Assembly (NCBI RefSeq): GCF_002865645.1
Contig: NW_020194585.1
Coordinates: forward strand, 186,001-250,000
Source of the DNA: Hyaloscypha bicolor E
Lineage: Eukaryota > Ascomycota > Leotiomycetes > Helotiales > Hyaloscyphaceae
Reading direction: 5' to 3'
DNA: 64,000 bases
The position numbers were made by a program, and so were the translations under genes. The notes beneath the pieces are model-generated. The model ran no database searches and was not told the DNA's origin. It saw only the letters and a program-made list of their open reading frames with translations. Of this stretch, positions 24,040 to 35,793 are shown piece by piece (position 1 is the stretch's first letter; every line of letters begins with the position of its first letter).

Positions 24040-27000
24040 ATTACGGAAGGCAAGGCTCCTAAAATAAGAATAGTAATTAAGATTATTATTAAGATAAGGA
24101 AAGATAAGTAAAGAGTTAAAGTATTAGTTAACTCAGATATAGAGGCCAATTATATAAAGAGGAAATTAGCCTTAGATATAGGTATTCCATTAATATTAAA
24201 AGTAACTCTCTTATCCTTACTAGAGAGAAAGAGAATTTATTTATATAGAGATTATATTCTTGGAATTATTACTAAGGATATACTAGGGAACTAAAGAGAG
24301 GCTAATATATACTTTATATTATATGATTTTAATCTAAATTATATTAATATAATACTTGGATTCCTATAGCTTTACTAGATTAATTCCCTGATTTTTTTTA
24401 GGAAGATAATATAGAGATACTAGATTTAATTATAAAAGATTAAAGTTCTAAATACTAGGAAGTTTACTAAAATAATAAAATATAAGATATATGTTTTTCT
24501 ATTAATTACCTATCTTATAATAGATAGCTAAAGAATTATTACTATTATTATAAACGGAATAACTATATTTCCCAGGAAATATTAGAACCTTTTCCGAGTA
24601 TTCTTTATAAAGGCTATAAGTATATTACCTAATTATTATATAATAGAGTATTATATAAATCTGGAACCAGGATTCTAATTACTATATAGTCTTATATATG
24701 CTTTATTAGAAAGGAAGCTTAAAGTCTTTCGGGAATATCTTAATACTAGCTTAGAGAAGAAGTAAATTCATTATTTTACTAGCCTAGCTAGTACCCTAAT
24801 TATATTTATTCTAAAGAAAAGAGGCGGCCTATATCTATATATTAATTACTAGAATCTAAATAGGATTACTATTAAGAACTAAATACTATTACTATTTATT
24901 AGTAAGATAATAAATAGGCTTTATAGAATAAAGATATATATAAAGCTAAACTTAAAGAATACTTACTATTAGTTATAAATACAGGAGGGTAATAAGTAAA
25001 AGATAGTATTTCGAATATATTATAGATATTTTAAGTACTATATTATACCTTTTATATTATCTAATACTCTAGTAATATTCCAGGCATATATTAATTATAT
25101 ACTAGTAAGCCTTATAAACATTATTTATATAGTTTATCTAGATAATATTTTAATTTATTTAGAGGATCTAGAATAGTATATAATAGCGGTCTAATATATA
25201 CTCGAGTAATTATAGTAATACTAGCTTTTTATAAACTTGGCAAAATGCAAGTTTAATATAGAAAGAATAAAGTTCCTAGAATTTATAATTATCCTAAATA
25301 GTATAAAAATAGAGGCTAGCCGGGTTATAGTTATTAGGGAATAGCCGGCCCTAAAGAATAATATCCGAGAAGTTCAAGTATTTCTGGGTTTTACTAATTT
25401 TTACTAGAGATTTATTTATAGATATTTTAGGGTAGTAAAAGAATTAACTAATTTACTAAAAACTAGTAGAAAACTACTATATTAGTTTAGCTAGATAAAT
25501 AAGGCAGATAAGGCTTTTAGGAAGCTATAAATTATATTTATAATAGTACTAATTCTTTATTATTTTAACCTAGCTTTAAAGATTTATATAGAAATAAATA
25601 CTTCAGGATTCGTAATTATAGATATAATTTCCTAGCTCTTTGGCGAGAAGGCAGAAGCCAGGTAGTACCCTATTACTTTCTATTTAAAAAAAATAACTAT
25701 AATTAAGAGTAAATATAAGATATATAATTCTAAACTCTTGGCTATTATTCTAGTATTTTATACTTAGTAGTATTACCTAATATATACCTGGTATACTATT
25801 ATTATTAAGATAAATTATAATAACTTGAAATATTTTATAACTAAAAGAAAACTAAATAATTAATAAATAAGATAGGCAAAGAAGCTAGCTACCTTTAATT
25901 TTATCTTAGAATACTGGCCAGGGTATAATAATCCCGCTAATAGGCTATTAAGGAGGCCAGACTTTATAGTAGATATAAATAAAGATACTTTATTACTTAT
26001 GTTTTATAATAAGCTATAGAATATAAAATAGAGAACTTTATAGATAGTAGTAATAAGATACTATACTATCTTTATAATACCGTAATATAAGGCCCAGAAA
26101 AGAGAAAATAGGTACTTCTTAATTAGCGAAATATTAAGAAATTCCGAAAAAGAAGTCTATTTTAGTAATAAAGTAATACTAGAAATACTATTACTTGAGC
26201 CTATTACTAGTATAGCTAGTTATAAATAGTATGTATTACGGATTCTAGTTATATGAGTAGCTAGGTCCGAAATAGTATATAAGAAAAGTAAAGAAATATT
26301 ACTTGAATTATTATTATAGTACTAAAGGCTTAATCTATTAGTATAATACTAGTAATATAAATAGTTCTTAAAAGAGATTTTTACTAGAGCTATTAAGACT
26401 TGGGAACTTAATATATCTAGGTTATTAAGATATTAGGGCATTATCTATATACTAAATAAGCTAGCTCTTAAAGAAGAATTACTATAAGCTAACTATAATA
26501 ATCCTATAGGTAAGTATTTTAGTACTAGTAAAATACTAGAGATTCTCTAGAGAAAGTACTTCTAGTAAAATATAAGAAAGAATATAAAAGACTATATTAG
26601 AACTTATTCTATATATTAATAGACTAAGATAAAGAGATATTTACTATATAGTATACTTAGTTTATTTCTCCTTCTTTCTAAGCTATAATAAGAAATTACT
26701 ATAGACTTTATTACGGGACTACTTTCTTCTAGATTTTATAGTAAAGTATATAATTCTATACTTATTATTATTAATAATTATATGAAAATGGCACGATATA
26801 TTCCGACTATTAAGGAGGTCTCGGCTTCTAAGCTAGTAAAGCTATTTATATATTATATTATTAAAGACTTTGGTATACCTATAAGTATAATCTCTAATAA
26901 AGAATTTGTCTTTATAAGCAAGTTCTAGTCAAGTTTATACTTCTATTTAAAGGTTTAATAATAGCTAAGTATAGTATTTCACTCGTAAACTAATAGATAA

Positions 27001-27775
27001 ATAGAGAATCTAAACTAAACTCTAGAATAATACTTGAGGTACTATACTAGCTACTAGTAGAATAACTAGGTAATAAAGCTTACTCTTATAGAATTCACAT
27101 ATAATAATTCTATATATTTAATAATAGAAATATTCCTATTCTATATTTTATATAAATTCTATCCTAGTATTAAACTATATATTAAGAATAATATTCCAGA
27201 AAAAGAAGCACTAGTAATATAGGAAAGAGTATAAAGGATTTAAGTAAAACGAGAGGTATTAGAGAAATAATAATAAGAAGTAATAGATATATAGAAAAAG
27301 TACTATAATAAGAAATATATTAATAAGAAGTTTAAGATATATAATAAAGTTATGCTTTATATAAAGAATATTTAATAGCTATAACCTAATATAAAGCTAG
27401 CAAATAGATATCTTGGCCTCTTTAAAATTCTGGAAGTTATAGGAATATATAAATAGGCATATTACTTGAAATTACTACTATTATATTAGATCTATAATAT
27501 TTTTCATATTTCTTTCTTAGAACTATAATACCCGCAAGCTAGTACTATAGTAAAACCAGAGCCGGTTAAGATTAAGGGCAAAGAGGAATTCGAGATAGAA
27601 TCCATTATAGCCTATAGGAAAGACAGAAAAGAAAGAAAATATCTCGTTTATTAGAAAGGCTATTTACTAGCGAATAATATATAGGAACTACTAAATAATC
27701 TAAAGAATATAGCTCAAGAATTATAAGAATACTTGGAAAAGAGTAATATTATAATATTATTAGCTAAATAGAGGT
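24040..27775 (+). pseudogene. gypsy pol of element A, chromovirus type
   Basis: Protease at about 24110-24390 has VLVNSDIEANYI where the DSGA active site belongs. Reverse transcriptase at about 24620-25430 has the catalytic box as VYLDNILIY (25132-25160), the second Asp having become Asn. RNase H follows to about 25980. Integrase at about 26490-27560 begins with a zinc-binding region (DYIRTYSIYQQTK, Cys to Tyr), then the first catalytic Asp in EITIDFITG (about 26705), the second as Asn in IISNKEF, and a Glu in IENLNQTLEQYL. A chromodomain lies at about 27580-27760 (FEIESIIAYRKDRKERKYLV and a KGY stretch). All losses are single C-to-T or G-to-A changes. This places A in the Ty3/gypsy chromoviruses. 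Dead. Confidence 0.88.
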
Positions 27776-27929
27776 ATAAAAAATAAATGCTTTTATTAGG
27801 AAACTATTAAAAAACCATATATTTATTCTTGGAAAAACCATATGAAAATTATTAAAAACTCTAATTTCTATATCCTATAAATATCCTATCCTTATAATTA
27901 CTCTCTATTATCCTTATTATTATTCTTAT

Positions 27930-29060
27930 TAGGATCCTCTCGAGAAATAGGTAGTAAATTAGCCCATAAAGCTATTAGCTATTAGTAAGAAATAAGAAAG
28001 AAGTAAGCTTATTTAATACTAAAGAATATTAATTATATTATTAAGAGTACTTTATACTTGTACCAAGCTAGTAAGAATTACTTGACCTATTTCTTGAATT
28101 ATTAGGGAAATCCATTAGCCTTAAATAATAGCTTTAATACGAGAAGTATATATAGTTTAGTATAAAAAAAAGATAGTAATAGTCTTTTCTCTTTTGGGTA
28201 AAGAATAGGAAAGACGCTTATATGTATTAATAGCTTAAAGAAGGCAGTTTAACTATATTATATATACTTAAGGAATCTTAGATAATATTAGAATAAGAAA
28301 TAAAAAAAGGAATTTATAACTTATAGGATTATATTTCTTATTCTTGGAGTAGTAGTAATTATATACCGAGTAATTATTACTCTTAATATAAGTAAGGTCA
28401 GGAAACTTAGTAATATTCTTGAAATATTAAAAATAGTAAAAGTAAATTAAGGATATAGAAGTATTAGCTAAACGGGTAGTAATAGGCTAATAAGTACTAA
28501 GAGAAGTATTTATCTTAATAGATAAAGAAGTAGAAGAGAGAATTAGAAGAGGACTTAAATAAAGCTTAAATAAGGCTTAAAGAAGCTTAAAGGAGCTTAA
28601 AAAAGGCTTAAAGAAGAAAGGCAAGAGATAAGAAAAAGCTAGATATAGTATTATGGTTAAGGAAAAGGAAGATTAGTTAGTAGGAAAAGGGAGGCCTTTT
28701 TATAATACCTTTTTCCCGAATAGTAATTATGAATTCGGAACCGGCTCTATACCAGGAATATCCAGAAAATTCTAAAAAAGAGATTTATAAATAAACTAGA
28801 AGATTAGATTAATTTTTCCAAGCTCTTAGGCCTATAAAATAATAATTTATTTGCAAATAGAGGCTAAGTTAGGATTTATGAACTAATTAGAAGATTAGAT
28901 AAGCTTTATATCTAATAGTATATACTATATTTATATTACCTTTGCGAGAGGGAATTACTAGAGGTGATTTGCGAACTAGCTAGAAAAGGTTAGTAAACTA
29001 TATTCTTAATTCTATTACCTGGTATAATAATAGAGTAATTATAGGAAGTCTTTAGGGAAA
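27930..29060 (+). pseudogene. Third reading frame of element A, coiled-coil protein, unknown
   Basis: Downstream of the chromodomain one plus-strand frame (in phase with position 28141) keeps a protein-like texture for about 375 codons with no frame change. It is interrupted only by codons such as TAA and TAG, and one TGA, that RIP makes from Gln, Trp or Arg codons. It includes a hydrophobic stretch LDLFLELLGKSISL (from 28081), a FWVKNRKDAYMY stretch (about 28195), and a long Lys/Glu/Leu-rich segment (about 28530-28640) with heptad-like spacing and repeated AxxxLKEA units suggesting a coiled coil. Gypsy elements usually end at integrase, so this is an extra protein. No match to a known envelope or transposon protein is recognised, and I see no clear membrane span. 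Antisense coding was not seen. Confidence 0.55.
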
Positions 29061-29153
29061 GCTAGTAGCTAGGAAAGTTTTAGGGAGATATTTATAAAGC
29101 TATTTACAGTTTTCCCAGGCCTCTTAGGGACAAGGGCCCAGAGAGGGAATTAA

Positions 29154-29456
29154 TATAATAGGCATACGTAATGGCGTATAGACAGGTATTAGATATTATA
29201 GATCTAATTTCTTATTTTGGATATAGCTTATAATCGGAATTATATAGATTACATAGGATTTCCTAATTAAGTAAAGGGCTTTGCATGCCTGGCTAAGTAC
29301 TAGGAAATATATAGGGAGACGCTTCTAGCTTTGGAAAGGGCATTAATTAGTCTCTTATTAGAATTAATTCTTGGAATTAGTTACACTTGCAAGCATTACT
29401 CCGCAGCTTATTTACCTTGACTACTTGTGTATTACCCTACTATTACGTGCCTTACA
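29154..29456 (+). repeat. 3' LTR of element A (303 bp)
   Basis: Direct repeat of 22464-22766, less AT-shifted, ends TTACA; followed by AAAAG. Confidence 0.9.
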
Positions 29457-29551
29457 AAAAGGCCCTGGCCTTTAATATATAACCTGTAACTTGAAAATTA
29501 AATAGAGACTTTTAAAGCTCAGGAATAAGCTTATTATAAGAGAGAGAGTAA

Positions 29552-29798
29552 TATTATAATTATTATAATATATAGTACTAGTAAGAATTAGACTAGAACT
29601 AGTAAGGCAGCTAGTATTTATAATTACCTAATAGTATTATATAACCCCGAGCTTAAGCTAGTATATAGGCCCGTATATAGCTTGTAATTATTTAGATCCG
29701 AGATTTCTTTGAGATTTTTTTCTTTCTTTAGCTTTGAATTATTAAAATAGAAATAGTCTAATTATATTTTCCAGGCCCTAGATCTTATATTTATAATA
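29552..29798 (+). repeat. 3' LTR of element B (247 bp)
   Basis: Direct repeat of 16406-16652; preceded by a purine run and followed by GCTTT. Confidence 0.85.
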
Positions 29799-29803
29799 GC
29801 TTT

Positions 29804-30220
29804 TATAATCTTATATTTTCGAAGTATTATATAGTAATTATTAAATTATTTTTTAATCTTTATTTTAATATAAGAATAAAGTTATATATATATAATTAGC
29901 TTAATTTCAATTTTATAAAATGTTTTATAATTATATAACTAGCTTATAAACTATTATTTTAAAGAAGCCTATTAAGAAAAATACTATTTCTAATAATATA
30001 TTAATTAAAATTACGAGATATATAAATAAATAATAATAAAATATACTATATTATATATAGTATTAAGCCTTAACTTTTATTACTTATAATAATATTATTT
30101 AATTATTTCCTTTTATATCTTATTTAGAATTATATTATTTCTTTTATATTTATTATATATATTATATGTATTTCTTTTCTTTTTTTAGATTATAATATTA
30201 CTTTTTTCTTAATATAATAT
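29804..30220. other. Older host sequence after element B, no gene
   Basis: AT-shifted, unrecognised; continuation of 15447-16405 before B inserted. Confidence 0.5.
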
Positions 30221-30305
30221 ACGAGTTTAGGGCCGCTTTACTAAAATTATTACTAGCGGCCCTATACAAGCTCCGGGGCTAGTAATAATTTTGCCCTAAA
30301 CTCGT
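30221..30305. repeat. GC-bearing fold-back (85 bp) in the AT-rich block
   Basis: The ends form a perfect 13-bp inverted repeat (30221-30233 and 30293-30305, ACGAGTTTAGGGC). The arms continue in AAATTATTACTAGC on both sides, the left arm carrying about nine extra bases. The tip (30258-30277) is GC-rich. It stands out sharply from flanks that contain almost no G or C. It may be a tiny fold-back element. Confidence 0.65.
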
Positions 30306-30544
30306 CCCGAATAGCTTTAAATAATACTTCTTAGTAATAAACTTCTTAAAAACTTTTAATAAATTATATAAGAAAGAAAATAAATTATAAATATATAAAA
30401 TTATTTATAAATAAACTAAAACTATTTTCTTAATTTATATTTTAATAATTAAGATTTAAAATTAATATATATATATATATATATAAAATTAAGCCTTTTT
30501 TTAATAATTTAAAATATTAATTTAATATATATAAATTATTTAAA

Positions 30545-31080
30545 AAAGCAAAAGTTTATTAAGCTTTATATAATAGTTTTATTTATTTTAATAAGTTTTT
30601 ACTTTTAATTTTAATTTCTTTTTAAAATTCTTTTATTAATATTAAATAATATTTTTCTTTAATATAAAATTAAAATTATATATATATATAAAAGATTTTA
30701 TATTATTAAATATATTATTTAATTTAAGAATTATTTTAATAAGAATTTTAATATTTTTATATTTTTATAAATTAATATAAATTAATTTAATATAATTTAC
30801 TTTTAATAAAAGAATTTAATTTCTTATATTTCTTATATATTATATTATCTTATTAAATTATAATAAACTTTCTTTTATTAATTTAATTTATAAAACTCAT
30901 TTTTATATTATATTATATTTTTAAATAATTAATTTTATATATTCTTAAACTTTAAACTTAATATAAATTCTTTAAATTATTAAAATTATTAATTATATAT
31001 TTTAATTATTTATATATATAAGAACTTAAATTTATAAACTTTTATTTATTATTTCTAATATTAACTATATAAAAAACTTA
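30545..31080 (+). repeat. AT-rich repeat F, copy 1
   Basis: It begins with an AAAGTTTATTAAGCTTTATA word at 30551 that recurs at about 31440 and ends near a TATTTCTAATATTAACTATA word that recurs near 32370. The two copies lie in direct orientation, about 890 bp apart at their starts. Confidence 0.55.
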
Positions 31081-31436
31081 ATTAAAATTTATAAAAAGCC
31101 TTTTTATTATAATAAGAAATAATATTATTTTTATAAAACTTTCTTAGCTTTTTCTTTTCTCTTATATTCTTTTTATATAAAATATTTTCTTAATTTATAT
31201 TTTAATTAAATATATAATTTAATAAAATAAAAATTATAATAAATCTAAATTTAAAATATTATTTAATATATAAACTTATTTTATATTATTATAAAATATA
31301 TAAAAAAATATCTTATATATTAAATCTTAATAATATAAGTCTAATAAAATAAAGTTTTATAATATAAGTACTTTAAATAAAAATAAAAATAAATAAGTTC
31401 AAAAAACTATTTTAAATATATACAAATTATAAAATA

Positions 31437-32400
31437 ATAAAAGTTTATTAAGCTTTATATAATATTTTTAATTCTAAATTCTTTATTAATAAGTATTATA
31501 TAAAGAAATTTTTTTATTAAAAATAATTTATTAATATTAAATAATATTTTTCTTTACTTTTCTTTAAATCTAAAAGTATATTTTTAAAAGATAAAAGCTA
31601 TTATATTATATAATAAAATTATTTAATATTTTAAGTTATTTATAAGTTTTTAAAATAAATTATTATTAAAAGTTAATAATATTTTCTTAATATAAGTTTA
31701 TTTTAAAAAAAAGTCTTTAAATATTAAATATAATTTTTATATAATAATTTTAAAAGATTTTAATGAAAAGAGCTTTTTAAAAAAAATTATTCTATTAAAT
31801 ATATATAATATATATAAGGTTATACGTAACTTAAGAGCATATAATAAACCTCGGATATTACGGGTATTAATTAGAGAGATTAATAGCCCTTTAATATTAT
31901 AACTAACTACTATTTATATTATATATATTAGGCTTATAAATTACTAATTATATATATATTATTAGGGCCTCCTATTTAGAGGAGGCTTTCCTGGACCTTA
32001 TAAGAGAAATAGAGATTAGTTCTATACTAAATTTAATACTATAGTTTCATAACTTACTAATTTATTCTATTATCTTATTACTTACTAATAAATACCTTAT
32101 AATATATTAAAAATATAAATTCTTTTTAAAATTCTTTCTAAATTAAAATATTAAAAATATATTTCTTAATTTAAAAGCTATTTTAATAAATAATTTAAAT
32201 TATATATTTCTCATATTATATATTATTTAATTAATTTAATTTATAAAATTCTTTTTTATATTATATTTTTAAATAATTAATTTTATATAATTTTAAACTT
32301 TAAATTATTTAAATTATTACTTATATAAATATTAAAGTTTTAAATTTAGTTTATTTTTATTTTTTATTTCTAATATGAATTATATAAAAAAAAATTTTTA
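31437..32400 (+). repeat. AT-rich repeat F, copy 2, split by a solo LTR
   Basis: Direct duplicate of 30545-31080, interrupted by the 296-bp solo LTR plus its target duplication. The duplication therefore predates that insertion, unless the copy was made around it. Confidence 0.5.
31806..32101 (+). repeat. Solo LTR, RIP-decayed twin of 37-332 (296 bp)
   Basis: It aligns without gaps to 37-332. ATATA flanks both sides (31801-31805 and 32102-32106), a plausible target duplication though low in information. No interior adjoins it. Nearly every difference from its twin is C to T or G to A. Confidence 0.85.
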
Positions 32401-32880
32401 TAAAGCTTTTTTAAATCTTTTTTCTAAGCCTTATTTATATTTATAAAGCTTTTTACTTTTCTTTATAAATTATTATAGCTTTTATTTATATATATAAAAC
32501 TATTATTTATATAAATTCTTATAATATTATATATATAAGGCTTTCTTTTCTTTTTTTATAAACTTTTTAAAGCTTTATTTATATTTATAAAATTATTCTA
32601 TAAATTATTATAGCCTTTATTTTTACTTATAAAGCTCTTTTTCTTTTATAAGTCTTTTTAAGTTTTACTTGCCTCTATAAGTTTCTTATTAATTATACTT
32701 TTATTTATAGTTTTTTCTTTATTTTTATTTTTATATTTATAAAGTCTTTTCTTTTTTTATATAATTTATTATAGCTCTTTCTTTTATTTATTATTTTTTC
32801 TAAGCTTTCCCTTTCCTTATATAAACCCTTATAGCCTTACTCTTACTTATAAAGCTCTCTCTTATATCCGTAAAACTCCC
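32400..32880. repeat. Degenerate tandem array with a composition gradient
   Basis: A loose unit of some 45-70 bp built on TATAAAGCT..TTTCTTTTCTT..TATAA repeats about eight times. G and C become more frequent toward 32880, so damage fades over a few hundred bases into the island that follows. Confidence 0.45.
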
Positions 32881-32926
32881 CTTAAGCTTGCTAGGCATTA
32901 GGATTACGGCATGTAATATACGGAAG

Positions 32927-33450
32927 TTCTGGTGTTCCTTACGTAACCTGTATTTTGAGAAGCCTCGAGAGCTAGCCAGAGCCTTAAGATTTCCCCCCGA
33001 GCTTTAAAAAATCGTAATAAAAGCCCCTCGCATTCCAGAACCACTAAAATAGAGAGAAAGGTACTTGAGCTTCTCCTCTCTAATCCCTAGCTGAGCCCTA
33101 AGGATTTGGACGGAATCGCGTTCCGATACGCGATTTCCTAGAAGGGGGCGATTCTGGTGTTCCTTACGTGACCTGTATTTTTAGGGAGCCCCGAGAGCTA
33201 GCGAGAGCCTTAAGAATTCCCCTCATCCCACTCCTCCCGAGTATTATAAAAAATCGTAATAAAAGCCCCTTGCATTCCAGAACCACTAAAATATAGAGAA
33301 AGGTACTTGAGCTTCTCCTCTCTTATCCTAAGCTGAGCCCTAAGGATTTGAACGTAATCGCATTCCGATGCGCGATTCCCTAGACAGAGAAGATTCTGGT
33401 GTTCCTCACGTGACCCGTATTTTTCAGGAAGCCCCGGGAGCCAACCGCTT
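32927..33450 (+). repeat. Large-unit direct tandem repeat in a GC-normal island
   Basis: A unit starting TTCTGGTGTTCCTTACGTGA occurs at 32927, 33152 and 33394, that is two full copies (225 and 242 bp; the second has about 17 extra bp near 33220) and a partial third. Shared marks include AGAGAAAGGTACTTGAGCTT and a GCGATTCC stretch. Damage is slight. There is no frame. It may be tandem LTRs or a satellite. Confidence 0.75.
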
Positions 33451-33599
33451 AAGGGTGGTCCAAACGTACGATAATATAAAGAAGTGATTAATAAAAAGAA
33501 TTCCAGATATATTTAATAAAATATAGAATATTAATTATAATAAAAGAAGCCAAATATATAATAAAAAATCGCGTTTTTAGATATATATTTATTAAGTTC

Positions 33600-34450
33600 A
33601 GTTTTCTTTAATAAAATATTTGCTTTCTCTAATTATAAATAAAATAAATAAAAGAAAATAAATCGATTATTATTTATAAAAAATAATATTAGTTTTTAAA
33701 ATATTAAATACAAATTAATTAAGAAGTTTTTATTAATATTACTTGCTTTATTTAATATTATATTATTAATAATTAATAAATTAAAGCTATATATAAGAAA
33801 ACTAAGAAATATAAGAAAATAAAAGCTAGTTTAATTAAGTTTATTACTAATATTATATTCTTTTATATTTTTAAAAAAGAATTTAAGAAATTTATATTTA
33901 ATACTTTTATTAAATATATATTTTCTTAGAAATATAAGTAATATATTATAAAAACCAAAGATTTCTTAATAATTAAATATTGTAATTATAATAAATTTAA
34001 GTATTATATTTGGTATTATTTACTTAAATATATTAAGGAAATTAAATTAGATATAATTTTTATTCTAATAAAATATTTAAAGAATTCAGGCTTTAATTCT
34101 AATATAAAACCAGAAAACAAGTATTTCTAAAGAAAGTTTTTATTTTAAAGACTTATAATATTAATTTAGTAAAAATTAATTTAACTTATTTAATAAGAGG
34201 AAATATTCTTATAATATTTTATATTATTAATATAAATAAATTAGAAATTGAGTTTTCTTTTTTTATTTATACTAAAATAAATAATTATATTTTTATTAAT
34301 ATAAATCTTATTTAGTTTATATAATAATTTTTAGAAATAAAATTATAATTTCTTTTCTTATCTTATATTATATATAATTCTAATAAAAAGCTAGCTAAGT
34401 TTTATTAAAAAAACATTCAAAAGTTTTATTTCTAATTAATAAATAAAATA
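33600..34450 (+). pseudogene. Presumed gag part of remnant E
   Basis: Former coding texture on the plus strand; its start also occurs inverted at about 7400-7520. Around 33960-34030 a stretch with Cys and hydrophobic spacing could be a lost zinc finger, but the match is weak. Confidence 0.35.
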
Positions 34451-34489
34451 TTAAGATAATTATAATTATTTTAAATCTTTTTTTTTTTG

Positions 34490-35520
34490 AATTTTATAGT
34501 CTTTAGTAACTAAAAGCGCTATATAGACATACTATATATAAAGTTATTTCAGGTAACTTATACCTTATATACCTATTTTAATAATATAATATTTATTCTA
34601 TTTCTTTCTATTTAGTAATAATATAATACTTTAATAAATTAATAGCTAGTATACTAGCCCAAATATATTTCTCTCATATAAGTATAATATAATTATTATC
34701 TTATACTTTAGTAAATATTATTCTTTAATATAGTTTATTTTAGGATCTCCTAGTTCCCTTATTCTCCTTATCTCTCACGTTATATTAAGGAAAGTAGAGG
34801 ATATCTTAATATGTTTGATTTAATCCGGTAATAACCTTTTATATTAGTTCTCTTATATAATTCTAATACTTTATATATAGAGATAGCCAAGGACATTGGA
34901 GCCCTATATATGCCGTACTGTCCTATAATTATATAAGAGATATATTAAACTCTGGTTATAAAGCTCTCTTTCTTCCCTGTATTCCTATTTGTACTACCTA
35001 GGCTCCTTCTTATTACTTTGTTACTATTGCCGGAGGTTCCAAAGCCCCTAGTCTGGCGATTCTTTTGTCTTAAATATTATATGTGATTCGTCTTATAAAA
35101 GAACCGTACGCGGGTTATATTCTTTGTCCCTGATAATAAGTACGGCTCTCGCACGTGCCTAAAGATAGAATAGATTTACGGCATATCTAGAGAAAAGATC
35201 CTCTAGTCTCGAATCGAGATATGTATTTATTAGCCCGTTTAGATACGTTTTGTCTATATAAATACGCGCTTGGTATGCGGTTTATTGCTTTAATACTCGA
35301 GATCAAGTCGTATTCGCAAGCGTAAGGGGCTTGCCAAAAGCTTAGCCACGATTGAGATTCGAGTGCTACTATTCGTCGAGTGCATTCGGATTGGATCTTA
35401 ACTAAGTCAATAATGTGTTATATATATACGCATATAGAATGGCATACTGCAATATATCGAATGTGATTTAGTCTTAGCCCAAGGAGCCCTTAATTTCCAG
35501 CCTATATTATATAGAAGTAC
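34490..35520. other. Normal-composition island, unidentified
   Basis: About 1 kb, clearest from 34740 to 35500, keeps ordinary G, C and CpG. It has a TATATAAATACGCGC promoter-like site near 35258 and an 8-bp inverted repeat around 34782-34812. There is no open frame and no second copy in the window. TAGTCTT occurs just outside both ends (about 34498 and 35470), perhaps a target duplication. It could be a single-copy insertion or solo LTR that was never duplicated and so escaped RIP. Confidence 0.45.
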
Positions 35521-35699
35521 TAAATTATTACAGGCCTTATTTTAAATCTTAAAAATTATAATATTATTTTAAATAAAAAATGGGCTATATATATTAATAT
35601 TATAGTCAATTATAGAAAATATAAGCTTATATAATTAAAAAATAAACCCAAATTTATATAATTTAATTATATTATTAATATTTTTTATTAATAATTAAA

Positions 35700-35793
35700 G
35701 AAATATTATTAGTAAAATATTATTAGTAAAATATTATTAGTAAAATATTATTAGTAAAATATTATTAGTAAAATATTATTAGTAAAATATTAT
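35700..35793 (+). repeat. 14-bp tandem repeat, about 6.6 copies
   Basis: Unit AGTAAAATATTATT repeated without change. Confidence 0.9.

Larger units (their letters stand above)
22464..29456 (+). mobile_element. Chromodomain-gypsy retrotransposon A, complete, nested in B
   Basis: Direct 303-bp LTRs (22464-22766 and 29154-29456) are flanked by a perfect 5-bp target duplication AAAAG (22459-22463 and 29457-29461). A purine tract (AGAGAGGGAA) precedes the 3' LTR. Order on the plus strand: gag with two zinc knuckles, protease, reverse transcriptase, RNase H, integrase with chromodomain, then a third reading frame. Total length 6993 bp. Its LTRs keep more G and C than those of B, in agreement with later insertion. 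Confidence 0.93.
16406..29798 (+). mobile_element. Chromodomain-gypsy retrotransposon B, interrupted by A and G
   Basis: Direct 247-bp LTRs at 16406-16652 and 29552-29798 are flanked by GCTTT (16401-16405 and 29799-29803). A purine run AGAGAGAGAG lies before the 3' LTR. The interior has gag with a zinc knuckle, protease, reverse transcriptase, RNase H, integrase and a chromodomain-like C-terminus, all plus strand. Two later insertions lie inside: family G at about 19898-20205 and element A at 22464-29456. Without them B is about 6.1 kb. Confidence 0.9.

Noticed and set aside
32927..33450. rDNA spacer or telomere-associated repeat
   Set aside because: No rRNA gene sequence and no TTAGGG-type arrays are present nearby.
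35700..35793. Short regular repeats as a possible CRISPR array
   Set aside because: The 14-bp units follow each other with no spacers and are pure A/T except one G; a minisatellite in a eukaryotic genome.
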